Below, piece by piece: positions 1 to 7,814 of a stretch of DNA of 64,000 bases; position 1 is the stretch's first letter, and the number at the start of each line of letters is the position of its first letter. The notes under the pieces are model-generated. The model was not told where the DNA came from. It was given only the letters and a program-made list of their open reading frames with translations, and searched no databases. The stretch spans positions 1-64,000 of the forward strand of contig NZ_FMBC01000027.1 of NCBI RefSeq assembly GCF_900094795.1, in the 5' to 3' direction. The position numbers and the translations under genes are program-made. Source of the DNA: Kosakonia oryziphila. Lineage in GTDB: Bacteria > Pseudomonadota > Gammaproteobacteria > Enterobacterales > Enterobacteriaceae.

Positions 1-338
1 GCGCGAATAGCGTGGGCAATCACGACGAACCGCAATGAATATCAGGCCTGCCACATGCAGGCTTGACTTAATCTATTGATTTTTAGGTACTTAAAAAGTA
101 GTTACCCATCTGGTTTTGCGAAGACTGGTTATTGATGACATGAACGGCATATCGGCCTGATGAGAAACCTCACGCAAAAAATGGCTCACTGAAGCCGGGG
201 GGCTTTTCAGGTTCATCAGGCGCGGAACTCATCGTGGCGCGGGCATCCTTGCCCACATAGACGCCGGATAGATTTAAGCAAGCCCACCATTAATCAAAAT
301 CAGTGTTGCAAAAATGGGGGTGACCATAGATTTTTGCT
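1..338. other. Intergenic, no gene seen
   Basis: No convincing reading frame. Two small hairpins are visible: a GCCTGC/GCAGGC stem with a CACAT loop at 46-62, and a CTGAAGCC/GGCTTTTCAG stem with a GGGG loop at 189-210. Neither has a proper T-tract. One of them may end transcription of the minus-strand operon that stops at 339, or of a gene outside the window. Confidence 0.5.
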
Positions 339-1106
339 TCAGCCGTTTGGCAACAGTACCGGTTGCAGACGTTTCCACACAGCCGGGCTTGCTGCCCACG
401 CATTGTTTCCCTGCGTCAGACCATCACTGGCGAGAAAATCGTTGTGCACGCCTCCCGCTTCCTTAATCAGCGCCAGACCGGCCAACGCATCCCAGCTATG
501 AAGATGGGCTTCAAAATAACCATGTACCTGGCCTGCGGCGACGTGTGCCAGCATCAACGCGCCAGCGCCAAAACGGCGGTGCTCAATGCCATGCTCAAAC
601 AGGGTTTCAATGGTCTGCGTATAGTCGCGCGGCGGGGTACGGCTTGAACGCCCCAGCCCCAGAACCACAGCTTCCGGCGACGGCTCGCGAATCGTCAACT
701 TCTGCTCGTTTAAGTACGCGCCTTTGCCCGTTTGCGCGAAGAAGAACTCGTTGCGATCGGGGGCATAAATGATGCCCAACTCAATATTATGCGCGCGCAC
801 ATAGGCGACGGAGATGCACCAGTAATCCATGCCGAGGATAAAGTTGGTGGTACCGTCGATCGGATCGATAACCCAGATGCCGTCGCTTCCCGGCTCCAGC
901 CCGCGTTCTTCGCCGAGCAGGCCATCCTGCGGGCGCTGCGTTTTCAACCATGCGCGCAGCTCGTTTTCCACATACACATCCGCCTGGGAGACAAAATCCT
1001 GGCGGCCCTTTTGCTCAATCGTTAGCCCGTTATCGCGAAGTTGCTTCGCTTGCTGGCCGAGACGACGAATCAACGCGCAGAGCGCGTGGGTAAACTCTTC
1101 TGTCAT
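339..1106 (-). CDS. Inositol-monophosphatase-family phosphatase
   Basis: A 255-residue cytoplasmic protein of the SuhB/IMPase fold, a Mg2+-dependent family that removes phosphate from polyol or sugar phosphates. Seen in the sequence: the GEE metal-binding motif near residue 65, the family signature WVIDPIDGTTNF near 78-89, and the second signature WDALAG near 205 followed by KEAGG. Length fits the family. I chose the ATG at 1106; an upstream in-frame TTG at 1124 overlaps the preceding stop and has no ribosome site. It is the last gene of a tight three-gene minus-strand unit with the LacI-type regulator and the MBL hydrolase. Family membership is secure. The substrate is unknown; context suggests a phosphomonoester released by the neighbouring MBL enzyme (inference). 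Confidence 0.85.
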   Translation of the reverse strand: MTEEFTHALCALIRRLGQQAKQLRDNGLTIEQKGRQDFVSQADVYVENELRAWLKTQRPQDGLLGEERGLEPGSDGIWVIDPIDGTTNFILGMDYWCISVAYVRAHNIELGIIYAPDRNEFFFAQTGKGAYLNEQKLTIREPSPEAVVLGLGRSSRTPPRDYTQTIETLFEHGIEHRRFGAGALMLAHVAAGQVHGYFEAHLHSWDALAGLALIKEAGGVHNDFLASDGLTQGNNAWAASPAVWKRLQPVLLPNG

Positions 1107-1116
1107 TGCGGGACTC

Positions 1117-2139
1117 TTAGCCAATACGTGGCGATGTTTGTCGGTGAATCAGTTCCACCTTAACCCACTCAACGCGGGAAGGCTGTAAGGGATTTTTGGC
1201 CCGCTCCAGCAGGCGCGTTAACGCCCGGCGCGAGATCTCCGCCACATCCTGATGCAGCGTAGTGAGCTGGTAGCTGAACTGGCTGCTTTGTGGCGTATTA
1301 TCAAAACCTATCAAATGGAAGTCGTGCGGCGCGAACTTACCGCGCTGGCGCATGCCGTCAAGAAAACCGCAGGCTAGCTGCGCATTGGCGCAGAAGATCC
1401 CTTCCGGTAATTCGTCTTTATCGTTGAGCGCAGCCTGCCATCCGCCGTCGTAACCCTCTTCGCTGGCGCTTATCCAGCGCAGATGCCGCTGTGTATCAAC
1501 ACCCAGTTGTTGCAGCGCCCGCTCAAAAGCTTCGCCGCGCATCACGCCTGCCCACGTGGAGCCACGGTTGATTAGCCAGCCGAAACGGCGACAACCCGCG
1601 TGAACTAACTGTTCGGCGGCCAGTTGCGCACCGCGATGGTTATCCGAGCAGACAAAATCGACAAACGGAATATCGGGATGGCGATTGATGCCAACCACCG
1701 GAATCTGCTGGCTGACACACTCGTTAACGATGGTTTCCGGCGGTTTGCCGGAGGTAACAATTACGCCGGAGACGCGAAACTGAGTGAAGCGGCGTAGCGT
1801 GGTGATCAGATCCTGCTCGCCGGTAATTTCGGTGACCAGTGCCTGGTAGTCGCGCCGCTGGATCTCATGCAGTAACCCTTCCAGCAGGCTGCTGCGAAAA
1901 GGATCGCCAATGCGCGCCACAATTACGCCAATCAGATGGCTGCGCTGGCGGTTCAGCCCCTGTGCAAGAAAATTGACCTGGTAACCCAGTTCCTGCGCGG
2001 CACGCAGTACTTTCTCTTTGGTTGCCGGGGAGATGCTGCCGTTGCTACTTAATGCGCGTGACACCACAGCGCGGGAGACGCCCGCTCGTTTCGCCACGTC
2101 TTCCGCCGTAACGGCCTGCTTGCGGATTACCTGGCTCAA
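1117..2139 (-). CDS. LacI-family transcriptional regulator
   Basis: A 340-residue DNA-binding regulator. The N-terminal LacI helix-turn-helix is plain (residues about 10-33, TAEDVAKRAGVSRAVVSRAL, then the hinge region), and a periplasmic-binding-protein-like effector domain follows from about residue 60. It starts at a TTG that overlaps the TGA of the upstream MBL gene (TTGA), with a strong GGAGGGGAG ribosome site, so the two are translationally coupled. A perfect 16-bp palindrome with a central CG at 2999-3014, between the divergent transporter and hydrolase genes, is the natural operator candidate. By analogy to the family it should repress the locus and respond to a sugar-like inducer. The effector is unknown. 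Confidence 0.88.
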   Translation of the reverse strand: MSQVIRKQAVTAEDVAKRAGVSRAVVSRALSSNGSISPATKEKVLRAAQELGYQVNFLAQGLNRQRSHLIGVIVARIGDPFRSSLLEGLLHEIQRRDYQALVTEITGEQDLITTLRRFTQFRVSGVIVTSGKPPETIVNECVSQQIPVVGINRHPDIPFVDFVCSDNHRGAQLAAEQLVHAGCRRFGWLINRGSTWAGVMRGEAFERALQQLGVDTQRHLRWISASEEGYDGGWQAALNDKDELPEGIFCANAQLACGFLDGMRQRGKFAPHDFHLIGFDNTPQSSQFSYQLTTLHQDVAEISRRALTRLLERAKNPLQPSRVEWVKVELIHRQTSPRIG

Positions 2140-2894
2140 ATGCTCCCCTCCGCGCGGCGCGTAATCTCAATGCGCATGCCATCTTCGCTGACAAACAGCC
2201 CCTGATGCGTAAGACAGGCCTGCGTTAGCGCCGGGCGCGCGCCGTCATTACAGTGATACAACCCCAGTGCCGGTAAACGCAGTTGGCTAAACAGTGCCTG
2301 GCAGCCGGGAAAATCCCCGTGCGAAGCATCACTGGCTAACGGCGTCATGGACGCGCACTCCTGAAACGCCAGATCCGCGTGGTGCATCAACGCGATGCTC
2401 TCCGGCGTCGGGCGTCCGTCGCCGCTGTAGAACAGCGCTACACCGTCTGTTTCAATGCGCACCGCAAGATTTGGGATCTCGTGATGCGTAAACGCAGTAT
2501 GCACTTGCCATCCGTGCCAGCACCACTGCGGTTCGCTGTCGCGCCAGTCGATGTCGAAACAGAGTGTGGTGTCCGGCCAGTTGGCGAGGTTTGCCAGTTG
2601 CATCAGAACCGATCGCTGTTCACGTTGCGACCAGATAACCAGCGGCTTACGGCGCTGAAAACTTTTCCAGTGATTCAGTAGCGCCGTTAACCCGGTGCAG
2701 TGATCCGGGTGGACATGGGTGAAGTAGATCGCGTCGATGGCATTTACATCAAGGCCACGCTGCCACAGTGCGCGCGGAATGGTGGGGCCGCAATCAATCA
2801 ACCACTGTCGGTTTTCGCGGTCGATCACGCGCAGTGCGGAGGTATTTTGTTGCAGCGAGAAGGCGCTGCCGCAACCCAGAACATCTATTTCCAT
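2136..2894 (-). CDS. MBL-fold metal-dependent hydrolase (phosphodiesterase-like)
   Basis: A 252-residue metallo-beta-lactamase-fold enzyme of the RNase Z/PhnP-like branch. It begins LGCGSAF, has the metal motif THVHPDHCTG at about residues 59-68 (His60, His62, Asp64, His65), then YSGDGRPTPES and a late His (SHGD) that would complete a two-metal site. No signal peptide, so it should act in the cytoplasm. It is the first gene of the minus-strand unit with the LacI regulator and the IMPase-like phosphatase, and is divergent from an ABC importer. Members of this branch commonly cut phosphodiesters or cyclic phosphates. That it feeds a phosphomonoester to the phosphatase is inference. It is distinct from the true phnP at 53492-54250, whose N-terminal CNCAAC zinc motif is absent here. 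Confidence 0.8.
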   Translation of the reverse strand: MEIDVLGCGSAFSLQQNTSALRVIDRENRQWLIDCGPTIPRALWQRGLDVNAIDAIYFTHVHPDHCTGLTALLNHWKSFQRRKPLVIWSQREQRSVLMQLANLANWPDTTLCFDIDWRDSEPQWCWHGWQVHTAFTHHEIPNLAVRIETDGVALFYSGDGRPTPESIALMHHADLAFQECASMTPLASDASHGDFPGCQALFSQLRLPALGLYHCNDGARPALTQACLTHQGLFVSEDGMRIEITRRAEGSI

Positions 2895-2998
2895 TTCGCT
2901 CCACCAAAATTATTGCGGACTTAATCAAACTGTCACAAATAGACGACAAAGTAGGCTCACATAATGTCGCTGCAAAGTTGCATTTTTTTTACAAATAA

Positions 2999-3014
2999 AT
3001 GAACACGTGTTCAT
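2999..3014. promoter_or_regulatory. 16-bp palindromic operator candidate
   Basis: ATGAACACGTGTTCAT is a perfect palindrome with the central CG typical of LacI-family operators. It lies in the 153-bp divergent promoter region, 33 bp before the ATPase start. The adjacent LacI-type gene is the obvious candidate to bind it. No second copy was found in the gap. Confidence 0.65.
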
Positions 3015-3047
3015 CGTTGAAAAAGATGTTGAATAAAAGGATCGCCC

Positions 3048-4034
3048 ATGAGTTATTTGCAAATTAATAAGCTGAAGATTGGCTACGGCAATAACATCGT
3101 TCTCCACGATATTCATTTAGCGGTGGAGAAGGGCGAGATGATAGCGCTTCTTGGGCCTTCTGGCTGCGGAAAAACTACGCTACTCAATGCGTTATGCGGA
3201 TTTATTCCCGTGCATTCAGGGGCTATTGCCATCAACGGCCGTGATATTACGCACAACACGCCGGAACAGCGAAATATCACCATGGTTTTTCAGAGCTATG
3301 CGTTATGGCCGCATTTTACCGTTGCACAAAATATCGGTTATGGCCTAAAAGTGCGTCGCGTGAAAAAAGAAGCGATTCAACAACGAGTGCAGGAATTATT
3401 AAAAATCGTCAATCTTGAAGGTTACGCGGATATAAAAGTGACCGCACTTTCCGGCGGCCAACGTCAGCGCGTGGCGTTGGCACGTGCGCTGGCGATTGAA
3501 CCGGAGGTGCTGGTACTGGATGAGCCGCTGTCGAATCTCGATGCCAAAGTGCGCCTCAATGTACGCCATGAAATTAAAGCGCTGCAAAAGAAGCTCGGCT
3601 TTACCTCGCTTATCGTCACCCACGATCAGCAGGAAGCGCTGGTGATGGCGGATCGCATTGCTGTGCTGAATAACGGGCGTATTGAGCAAATCGGTACGCC
3701 GGAAGATATCTACCATCGCCCGGCAACACCTTTCGTGGCGGACTTTATGGGCGCGGATAACTGCCTGGCGAGCGTGGATGACGGGGGCAAAACCCTCTAT
3801 TTTCGCAGCGCGGATGTCACCATTTACGCCGCATTGACGCACCCGGCGCCGCAGGGATTAGTGCTGACGGGCGTGATTGAGGAGAGTGCGTTTCTCGGCC
3901 ACCAGTACCGCCACAGCGTGCGCTGCGACGGGCAGCTTTTGCTCGCCGATTCACCACAGTTCTGGCCGGCGCAAACGCCCGTGGTGCTGCATGTTCCGCA
4001 ACCGGCGCTGCATCTTTTTGAACAACCTTTGTAA
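3048..4034 (+). CDS. ABC transporter ATPase (Fe3+/phosphosugar/AEP type)
   Basis: A 328-residue ATP-binding subunit that powers the importer encoded by the next three genes. Walker A GPSGCGKTT lies at residues 36-44, the signature LSGGQRQ from 133, Walker B VLVLDEP near 153-159, and the H-loop THDQQEA after it. The C-terminal ~90 residues form the regulatory OB-type domain of the PotA/FbpC/MalK branch. Start ATG at 3048 has an AAAGGA ribosome site. The closest family context is Afu/Fbp or 2-aminoethylphosphonate-type importers; in Citrobacter rodentium and Actinobacillus an AfuABC system imports sugar phosphates. The substrate cannot be read from the ATPase itself. Confidence 0.9.
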   Translation: MSYLQINKLKIGYGNNIVLHDIHLAVEKGEMIALLGPSGCGKTTLLNALCGFIPVHSGAIAINGRDITHNTPEQRNITMVFQSYALWPHFTVAQNIGYGLKVRRVKKEAIQQRVQELLKIVNLEGYADIKVTALSGGQRQRVALARALAIEPEVLVLDEPLSNLDAKVRLNVRHEIKALQKKLGFTSLIVTHDQQEALVMADRIAVLNNGRIEQIGTPEDIYHRPATPFVADFMGADNCLASVDDGGKTLYFRSADVTIYAALTHPAPQGLVLTGVIEESAFLGHQYRHSVRCDGQLLLADSPQFWPAQTPVVLHVPQPALHLFEQPL

Positions 4035-4068
4035 TGCCAACCGACACACTTTTTCCTGGGGATACATC

Positions 4069-5214
4069 ATGTCCGTAAAAATGAAATTTGCTGTCACAGC
4101 CGCACTCTGTTTGGGGTCACTGCATGCCGCGAACGCCGAAACGGTTCTCAATGTTGCAACGGCGGGCGATCAAAATATGGTGGACTATGTCAAAACCTGG
4201 TTGGGGCCGAAATTTGAAGCCGCACATCCAGGGGTAAAAGTGCAGGTGATCGGCACCGGGCCTGGCGATGCCGGGTCGAATAAGATTATCGAAAAACTGA
4301 CAGCACAGCAGCAAAGCGGCGCGAAAAGCTGGGATATCGATGTCGCAGTGGTGCATCAGAACGCCGGTGGACAACTGGTTGAAAAAGGGTTGCTGGATAA
4401 ATATCGCCCGGCTGTCAGCACTGGCACCATGGTGACGGCGGAAAACGCGAAAAATGCGCTGGGCGTCAATGTTGATGGCTACGTCATGCCGATGTTCTTA
4501 AGCCAGACAGCTATTGCCTATAACAGTGATCTTATCAAAGCACCGCCGAAATCCTATGACGAGCTGGTGCAGTGGTCAGAGAAAAACCCGAAAGCCTTTG
4601 GTTATAACGGTATTAAAAACGGCATGTCCGGCGTGAGCTTTGTCGTGGGCTGGATGTATGCCTACGGCACCAGCGCGGATCGCCTTACTGCGCAGCCTTA
4701 CGATAAAGCCGTGGAAAAAGAGTGGACTCAGGCTTACGCCAAACTGAAAGAATTCAACAAGAACGTCACCTTTACGCCCGGCAACGCCGGGACGCTGGAT
4801 ATGCTGAGCCGGGGTGAAATCACCATGGGGCCGGTGTGGGTCGATATGTTTTATAGCTGGAAAGATCAGGGCAAGCTGCCGCCGTCGATCAAACTGGCGT
4901 TGATTGCGCCGGGTATGCCAGGACAGCCAATGTACTACGTGGTGCCAGCGCATGCCGCGCAGGCCAAACTGGCACAGGAATTTATTGCGCTGGCGACCAG
5001 CCCGGAAGTGCAGGCGCAGGGGATTGTGAAGCAGTTTAACTGGTACCCAGGGATTGACGCGAAATACGTCAAAGAGAAGCTGGATGATGCCACCTGGCAG
5101 AAGTTATTCGCTGAAATTTCACCGCAAGATTTGGCGAAATACGGCAAAAATTTCCCGATTACCCACTACTTTGACGACATCAAAGAGGGTTACGAGAGCC
5201 AGGTTTCCAACTGA
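4069..5214 (+). CDS. Periplasmic solute-binding protein of the importer
   Basis: A 381-residue type 2 (Fe3+/spermidine/phosphosugar class) extracellular solute-binding protein. It has a clear signal peptide ending AANA at about residue 23, so the mature protein is periplasmic. The ATG at 4069 follows a GGGGA ribosome site; longer upstream readings run into the ATPase gene and lack a signal peptide. It sits 34 bp after the ATPase gene and 64 bp before the first permease, with a strong hairpin in the second gap. The ligand is not evident: the GTGPGD segment after the first strand would suit an oxyanion or phosphate group, but that is a guess. Together with a phosphatase and an MBL hydrolase across the divergent promoter, a phosphorylated organic ligand is the best inference. 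Confidence 0.87.
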   Translation: MSVKMKFAVTAALCLGSLHAANAETVLNVATAGDQNMVDYVKTWLGPKFEAAHPGVKVQVIGTGPGDAGSNKIIEKLTAQQQSGAKSWDIDVAVVHQNAGGQLVEKGLLDKYRPAVSTGTMVTAENAKNALGVNVDGYVMPMFLSQTAIAYNSDLIKAPPKSYDELVQWSEKNPKAFGYNGIKNGMSGVSFVVGWMYAYGTSADRLTAQPYDKAVEKEWTQAYAKLKEFNKNVTFTPGNAGTLDMLSRGEITMGPVWVDMFYSWKDQGKLPPSIKLALIAPGMPGQPMYYVVPAHAAQAKLAQEFIALATSPEVQAQGIVKQFNWYPGIDAKYVKEKLDDATWQKLFAEISPQDLAKYGKNFPITHYFDDIKEGYESQVSN

Positions 5215-5224
5215 TGGATGTGGG

Positions 5225-5256
5225 TGCCCGGATGTTGTCGGTCCGGGCATCTTTTT
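5225..5256 (+). terminator. Intra-operon hairpin with T-tract
   Basis: TGCCCGGA (5225-5232) pairs with TCCGGGCA (5242-5249) around a 9-nt loop and is followed by TTTTT. It lies between the binding-protein gene and the permease genes. Such a partial terminator or mRNA-stabilising hairpin usually keeps the binding protein in excess over the membrane subunits. Confidence 0.7.
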
Positions 5257-5278
5257 ACGGTGATAATTCAGGTTTACC

Positions 5279-6112
5279 ATGCGACACGCGATGAAATATT
5301 TACTGCTGGTGGCTCCGGCGACACTGATGATAGCGGTGTTTTTCCTCTGGCCGCTGGGTTTTTCGCTGATCTCCGCCTTTACCCGCGAGACAGGGCAACT
5401 AACGCTGGCGCACTTTAATAAAGTGTTGGCGCTCTATTCGAATGACATTCTGTTTACCGTGGTTATTGTGCTGACGTCGCTGGCAATACTCGCGCTGCTG
5501 TCGATCGGCATCGCGGCGATCATTGTGCTGTCGCCGTTTCGCGGGATCGTCAAAACGCTGGCCTTTTTGTATCGCTTGCCGCTGTTTATTCCCTTTATTG
5601 TGACCGCGCAAATGATGCGGACTTTTCTGGCGAAAAACGGCCTGATGAGTAATGTACTGGTCGCTGCCGGGGTGATGACGCCGATGGAGACCACATCGCT
5701 GCTCGGCTGGAGCGGGATCATGATTACGTTTGTCTGGAAACAGATGGCCTTCACTACGTTGCTGATTTGTGGCGCGATGTCGGCGGTCGACCCGGCCCAT
5801 ATTCTGGCAGCGAAAAACCTTGGCGCTTCCCGACTTCGTATTCTGTTCGACATTATTTTGCCGCAGGTGCTGCCGACGATCGGCGTGGCGATGGTGCTGT
5901 CGACCGTGACGATGATGTCGGTCCTTTCTGTGCCGCTGATGATCGGTACCGGTACGCCAACGATGATGACGGTGGATATGGCGTTTCGCGTCAACTCTTA
6001 TGGTGATTACCCGGTCGCCAACGCGATGGGCGTCATCTCATATCTGATTTGCGCGCTGCTTTCCTGGTTCTACTTACGTCACAGCCTGCAGGCGAAAGGA
6101 GCTCAATCATGA
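5279..6112 (+). CDS. ABC transporter permease 1
   Basis: A 277-residue integral inner-membrane permease of the BPD_transp_1 type, about six membrane segments starting at residue 6. The cytoplasmic EAA loop that docks the ATPase is visible near two thirds of the protein (ICGAMSAVDPAHILAAKNLG, then RILFDIILPQVLP). The ATG at 5279 is used; a second ATG five codons in is possible. The stop overlaps the start of the second permease (ATGA), so they are translationally coupled and should form a heterodimeric channel. Confidence 0.88.
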   Translation: MRHAMKYLLLVAPATLMIAVFFLWPLGFSLISAFTRETGQLTLAHFNKVLALYSNDILFTVVIVLTSLAILALLSIGIAAIIVLSPFRGIVKTLAFLYRLPLFIPFIVTAQMMRTFLAKNGLMSNVLVAAGVMTPMETTSLLGWSGIMITFVWKQMAFTTLLICGAMSAVDPAHILAAKNLGASRLRILFDIILPQVLPTIGVAMVLSTVTMMSVLSVPLMIGTGTPTMMTVDMAFRVNSYGDYPVANAMGVISYLICALLSWFYLRHSLQAKGAQS

Positions 6113-6930
6113 ATGCCTTCCGACAAAAACTGCGCGGCAGTTTTCTACTGCAAACGCTGCTACTGACATTTCTGGTGCTGGCGTTGTTCGGCCCGCTGCT
6201 GAATCTGCTGATCTGGACGGTGGCGGAGAGCTGGTTCTTCCCGCATACGCTGCCGAGCCAGTGGGGGCTGAAATACTGGAGCCAGGTGTTTAGCCCATAT
6301 AGTGACGTTTCAGGTTCTCTATCGATAAGTGTGTTGATTGCCGTGCTGGCAGTGCTGGTTTGCCTGCTCATCTCTGTACCGGCAGGTTATGCGCTCGCCC
6401 AGCGCGGTATGCCGTGTCGCGCATTTTTTATGCTGCTGTTTCTGATCCCGCAGGCGTTTCCCAATCTGACGGTGTATATGAACGTGGCGCGGCTATTTTA
6501 TCAGTGGGGGCTAAATGGCACGATTGCCGGTGTGGTGCTGGTGCACAGCGTACATGGGTTGATGTATTCCATCTGGATAAGCGTCGCGGCGTTTTCGTCG
6601 CTCGATCCGCTGCTGCCGCGCGCGTCGCGCAATCTCGGTGCCGGACCGGTATATACGTTTTTCCATATTATTTTGCCGCAGGCCGCGCCAGGTCTGATTG
6701 CCGCCAGCATCTTTGTGTTTCTGGAATCGCTGGATGAGTTTACCGCCACCTTCTTCGTCGGCGCGCCGGATATCACCACGCTACCTATTTTGCTTTATAC
6801 CGCCAGCATGTCAGGCAACTACCAAGTGTCGTCGATCACCGCGCTGATCCTGCTGGTGCCTTCGGTGCTGTTTATGCTGGTGATCCACAAGTTTATGCGC
6901 CCCGAGATGCTCTCGAAGCTGGGGAAATAA
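6109..6930 (+). CDS. ABC transporter permease 2
   Basis: A 273-residue permease, partner of the preceding gene, with about six membrane helices and an EAA loop near the middle (FSSLDPLLPRASRNLG followed by FFHIILPQAAPG). The ATG at 6109 overlaps the previous stop as ATGA, preceded by AAAGGAG; an upstream in-frame start exists but would lie deep inside the first permease. It is the last gene of the transporter operon; a hairpin follows at 6949-6980. The pairing of two different permeases with one ATPase gene fits the Afu/AEP/spermidine class of importers. Confidence 0.88.
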   Translation: MNAFRQKLRGSFLLQTLLLTFLVLALFGPLLNLLIWTVAESWFFPHTLPSQWGLKYWSQVFSPYSDVSGSLSISVLIAVLAVLVCLLISVPAGYALAQRGMPCRAFFMLLFLIPQAFPNLTVYMNVARLFYQWGLNGTIAGVVLVHSVHGLMYSIWISVAAFSSLDPLLPRASRNLGAGPVYTFFHIILPQAAPGLIAASIFVFLESLDEFTATFFVGAPDITTLPILLYTASMSGNYQVSSITALILLVPSVLFMLVIHKFMRPEMLSKLGK

Positions 6931-6948
6931 GCGGGCAGATGGCAATAA

Positions 6949-6980
6949 AAATGACGGATTCCATAGGCAACCCGTCATTT
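6949..6980. terminator. Probable terminator after ABC operon
   Basis: AAATGACGG (6949-6957) pairs perfectly with CCGTCATTT (6972-6980) over a 14-nt loop. It lies between the plus-strand transporter operon and the minus-strand yjcB gene. The A/T-rich flanks would let it work in both directions. Confidence 0.55.
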
Positions 6981-7030
6981 CAGATACCTTTAAAATCAAG
7001 CTAGCGCTTCATTTTTATCCAGTATTTTTA

Positions 7031-7312
7031 TCAAGTAATGACCATCGGCCAGTCTGGTGGGGCTTCACGAGAGATGTCCGCCATGACCTGCACCACGTTG
7101 TGCCAGATGTTGGTGATATCCAACACTGTAATGCCCAGCAGCCCGGTCGCGAACCAGCACGCCGCCGCTAAACCCATGCCGCTGCTGATTACTGCCAGAC
7201 CGATATAATCAGCCCGACGGAAGCGAATATTCAGCGTACTGGCCATAAACATCAACACTGCGCTCAATAACTGCCAGCGCAACAGGACCACGCTGGTGGT
7301 AAAGGTAGCCAT
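7031..7312 (-). CDS. yjcB: YjcB family membrane protein
   Basis: A 93-residue protein, the same length as E. coli YjcB, recognised by MATxTTxVVLLRWQLLSAV at the start, NIRFRRADYIGLAVISSG in the middle and a WPMVIT end. Two to three hydrophobic segments predict an inner-membrane location. The function is unknown. The ATG at 7312 gives the family length; a reading from an upstream start adds 30 residues with no family match. In E. coli yjcB also precedes pdeC and soxS, so its position is conserved. Here a PAS-GGDEF gene has been inserted between yjcB and pdeC. Confidence 0.9.
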   Translation of the reverse strand: MATFTTSVVLLRWQLLSAVLMFMASTLNIRFRRADYIGLAVISSGMGLAAACWFATGLLGITVLDITNIWHNVVQVMADISREAPPDWPMVIT

Positions 7313-7814
7313 GAAACTATCCTCAGAAAGAATCGAATACCGGGCGGACCAGGCGTTACGCGCGAGTGGCAAAGATGACGCAGAAGTCCGCAGGAGTAAC
7401 ACAACAATGTGAAACGGCCTGCCCGTTTCAATAATGTGTGAACTGTATCACGTTTGATGATTTATTCGCCAGTGGAAAGCGCATCTTTTGTTGATGTTTC
7501 CTACTAATTTTAGTGGGGTAAGTGCATTTCTCGCGGGGACATAATTGCTTAGCACTTGTGGGAATTACCCCGGTATTATTGACCCTTACTGCCACAATAT
7601 TTACAGTCCGCATAACATATATTATGCTGGTGTTGTTAGCTTTATTTACCTGTTGATGGTTATTCAGGCATCTGATCTTTATCGATATATTCTTTCTTGT
7701 CACGGTTTATGTACATCGTGCATTTACGTTATGTGACAACTGTGGGTGAGTGTTTTTTCTTCCTGATTAAATCATGGCAGGCCGGTTTGGTGTTAATAAC
7801 CTGCGAAAAGAAAA
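7313..7814. other. Divergent intergenic region
   Basis: No gene seen. It must hold the promoters of yjcB and of the PAS-GGDEF gene. An imperfect long hairpin is visible: GGGGTAA at 7515-7521 faces TTACCCC at 7565-7571, with AGTGC/GCACT inside it. The right part is AT-rich. Confidence 0.4.

Noticed and set aside
3877-4068. N-terminal extension of the solute-binding protein
   Set aside because: It overlaps the ATPase gene and would bury the signal peptide; ATG 4069 has a ribosome site.
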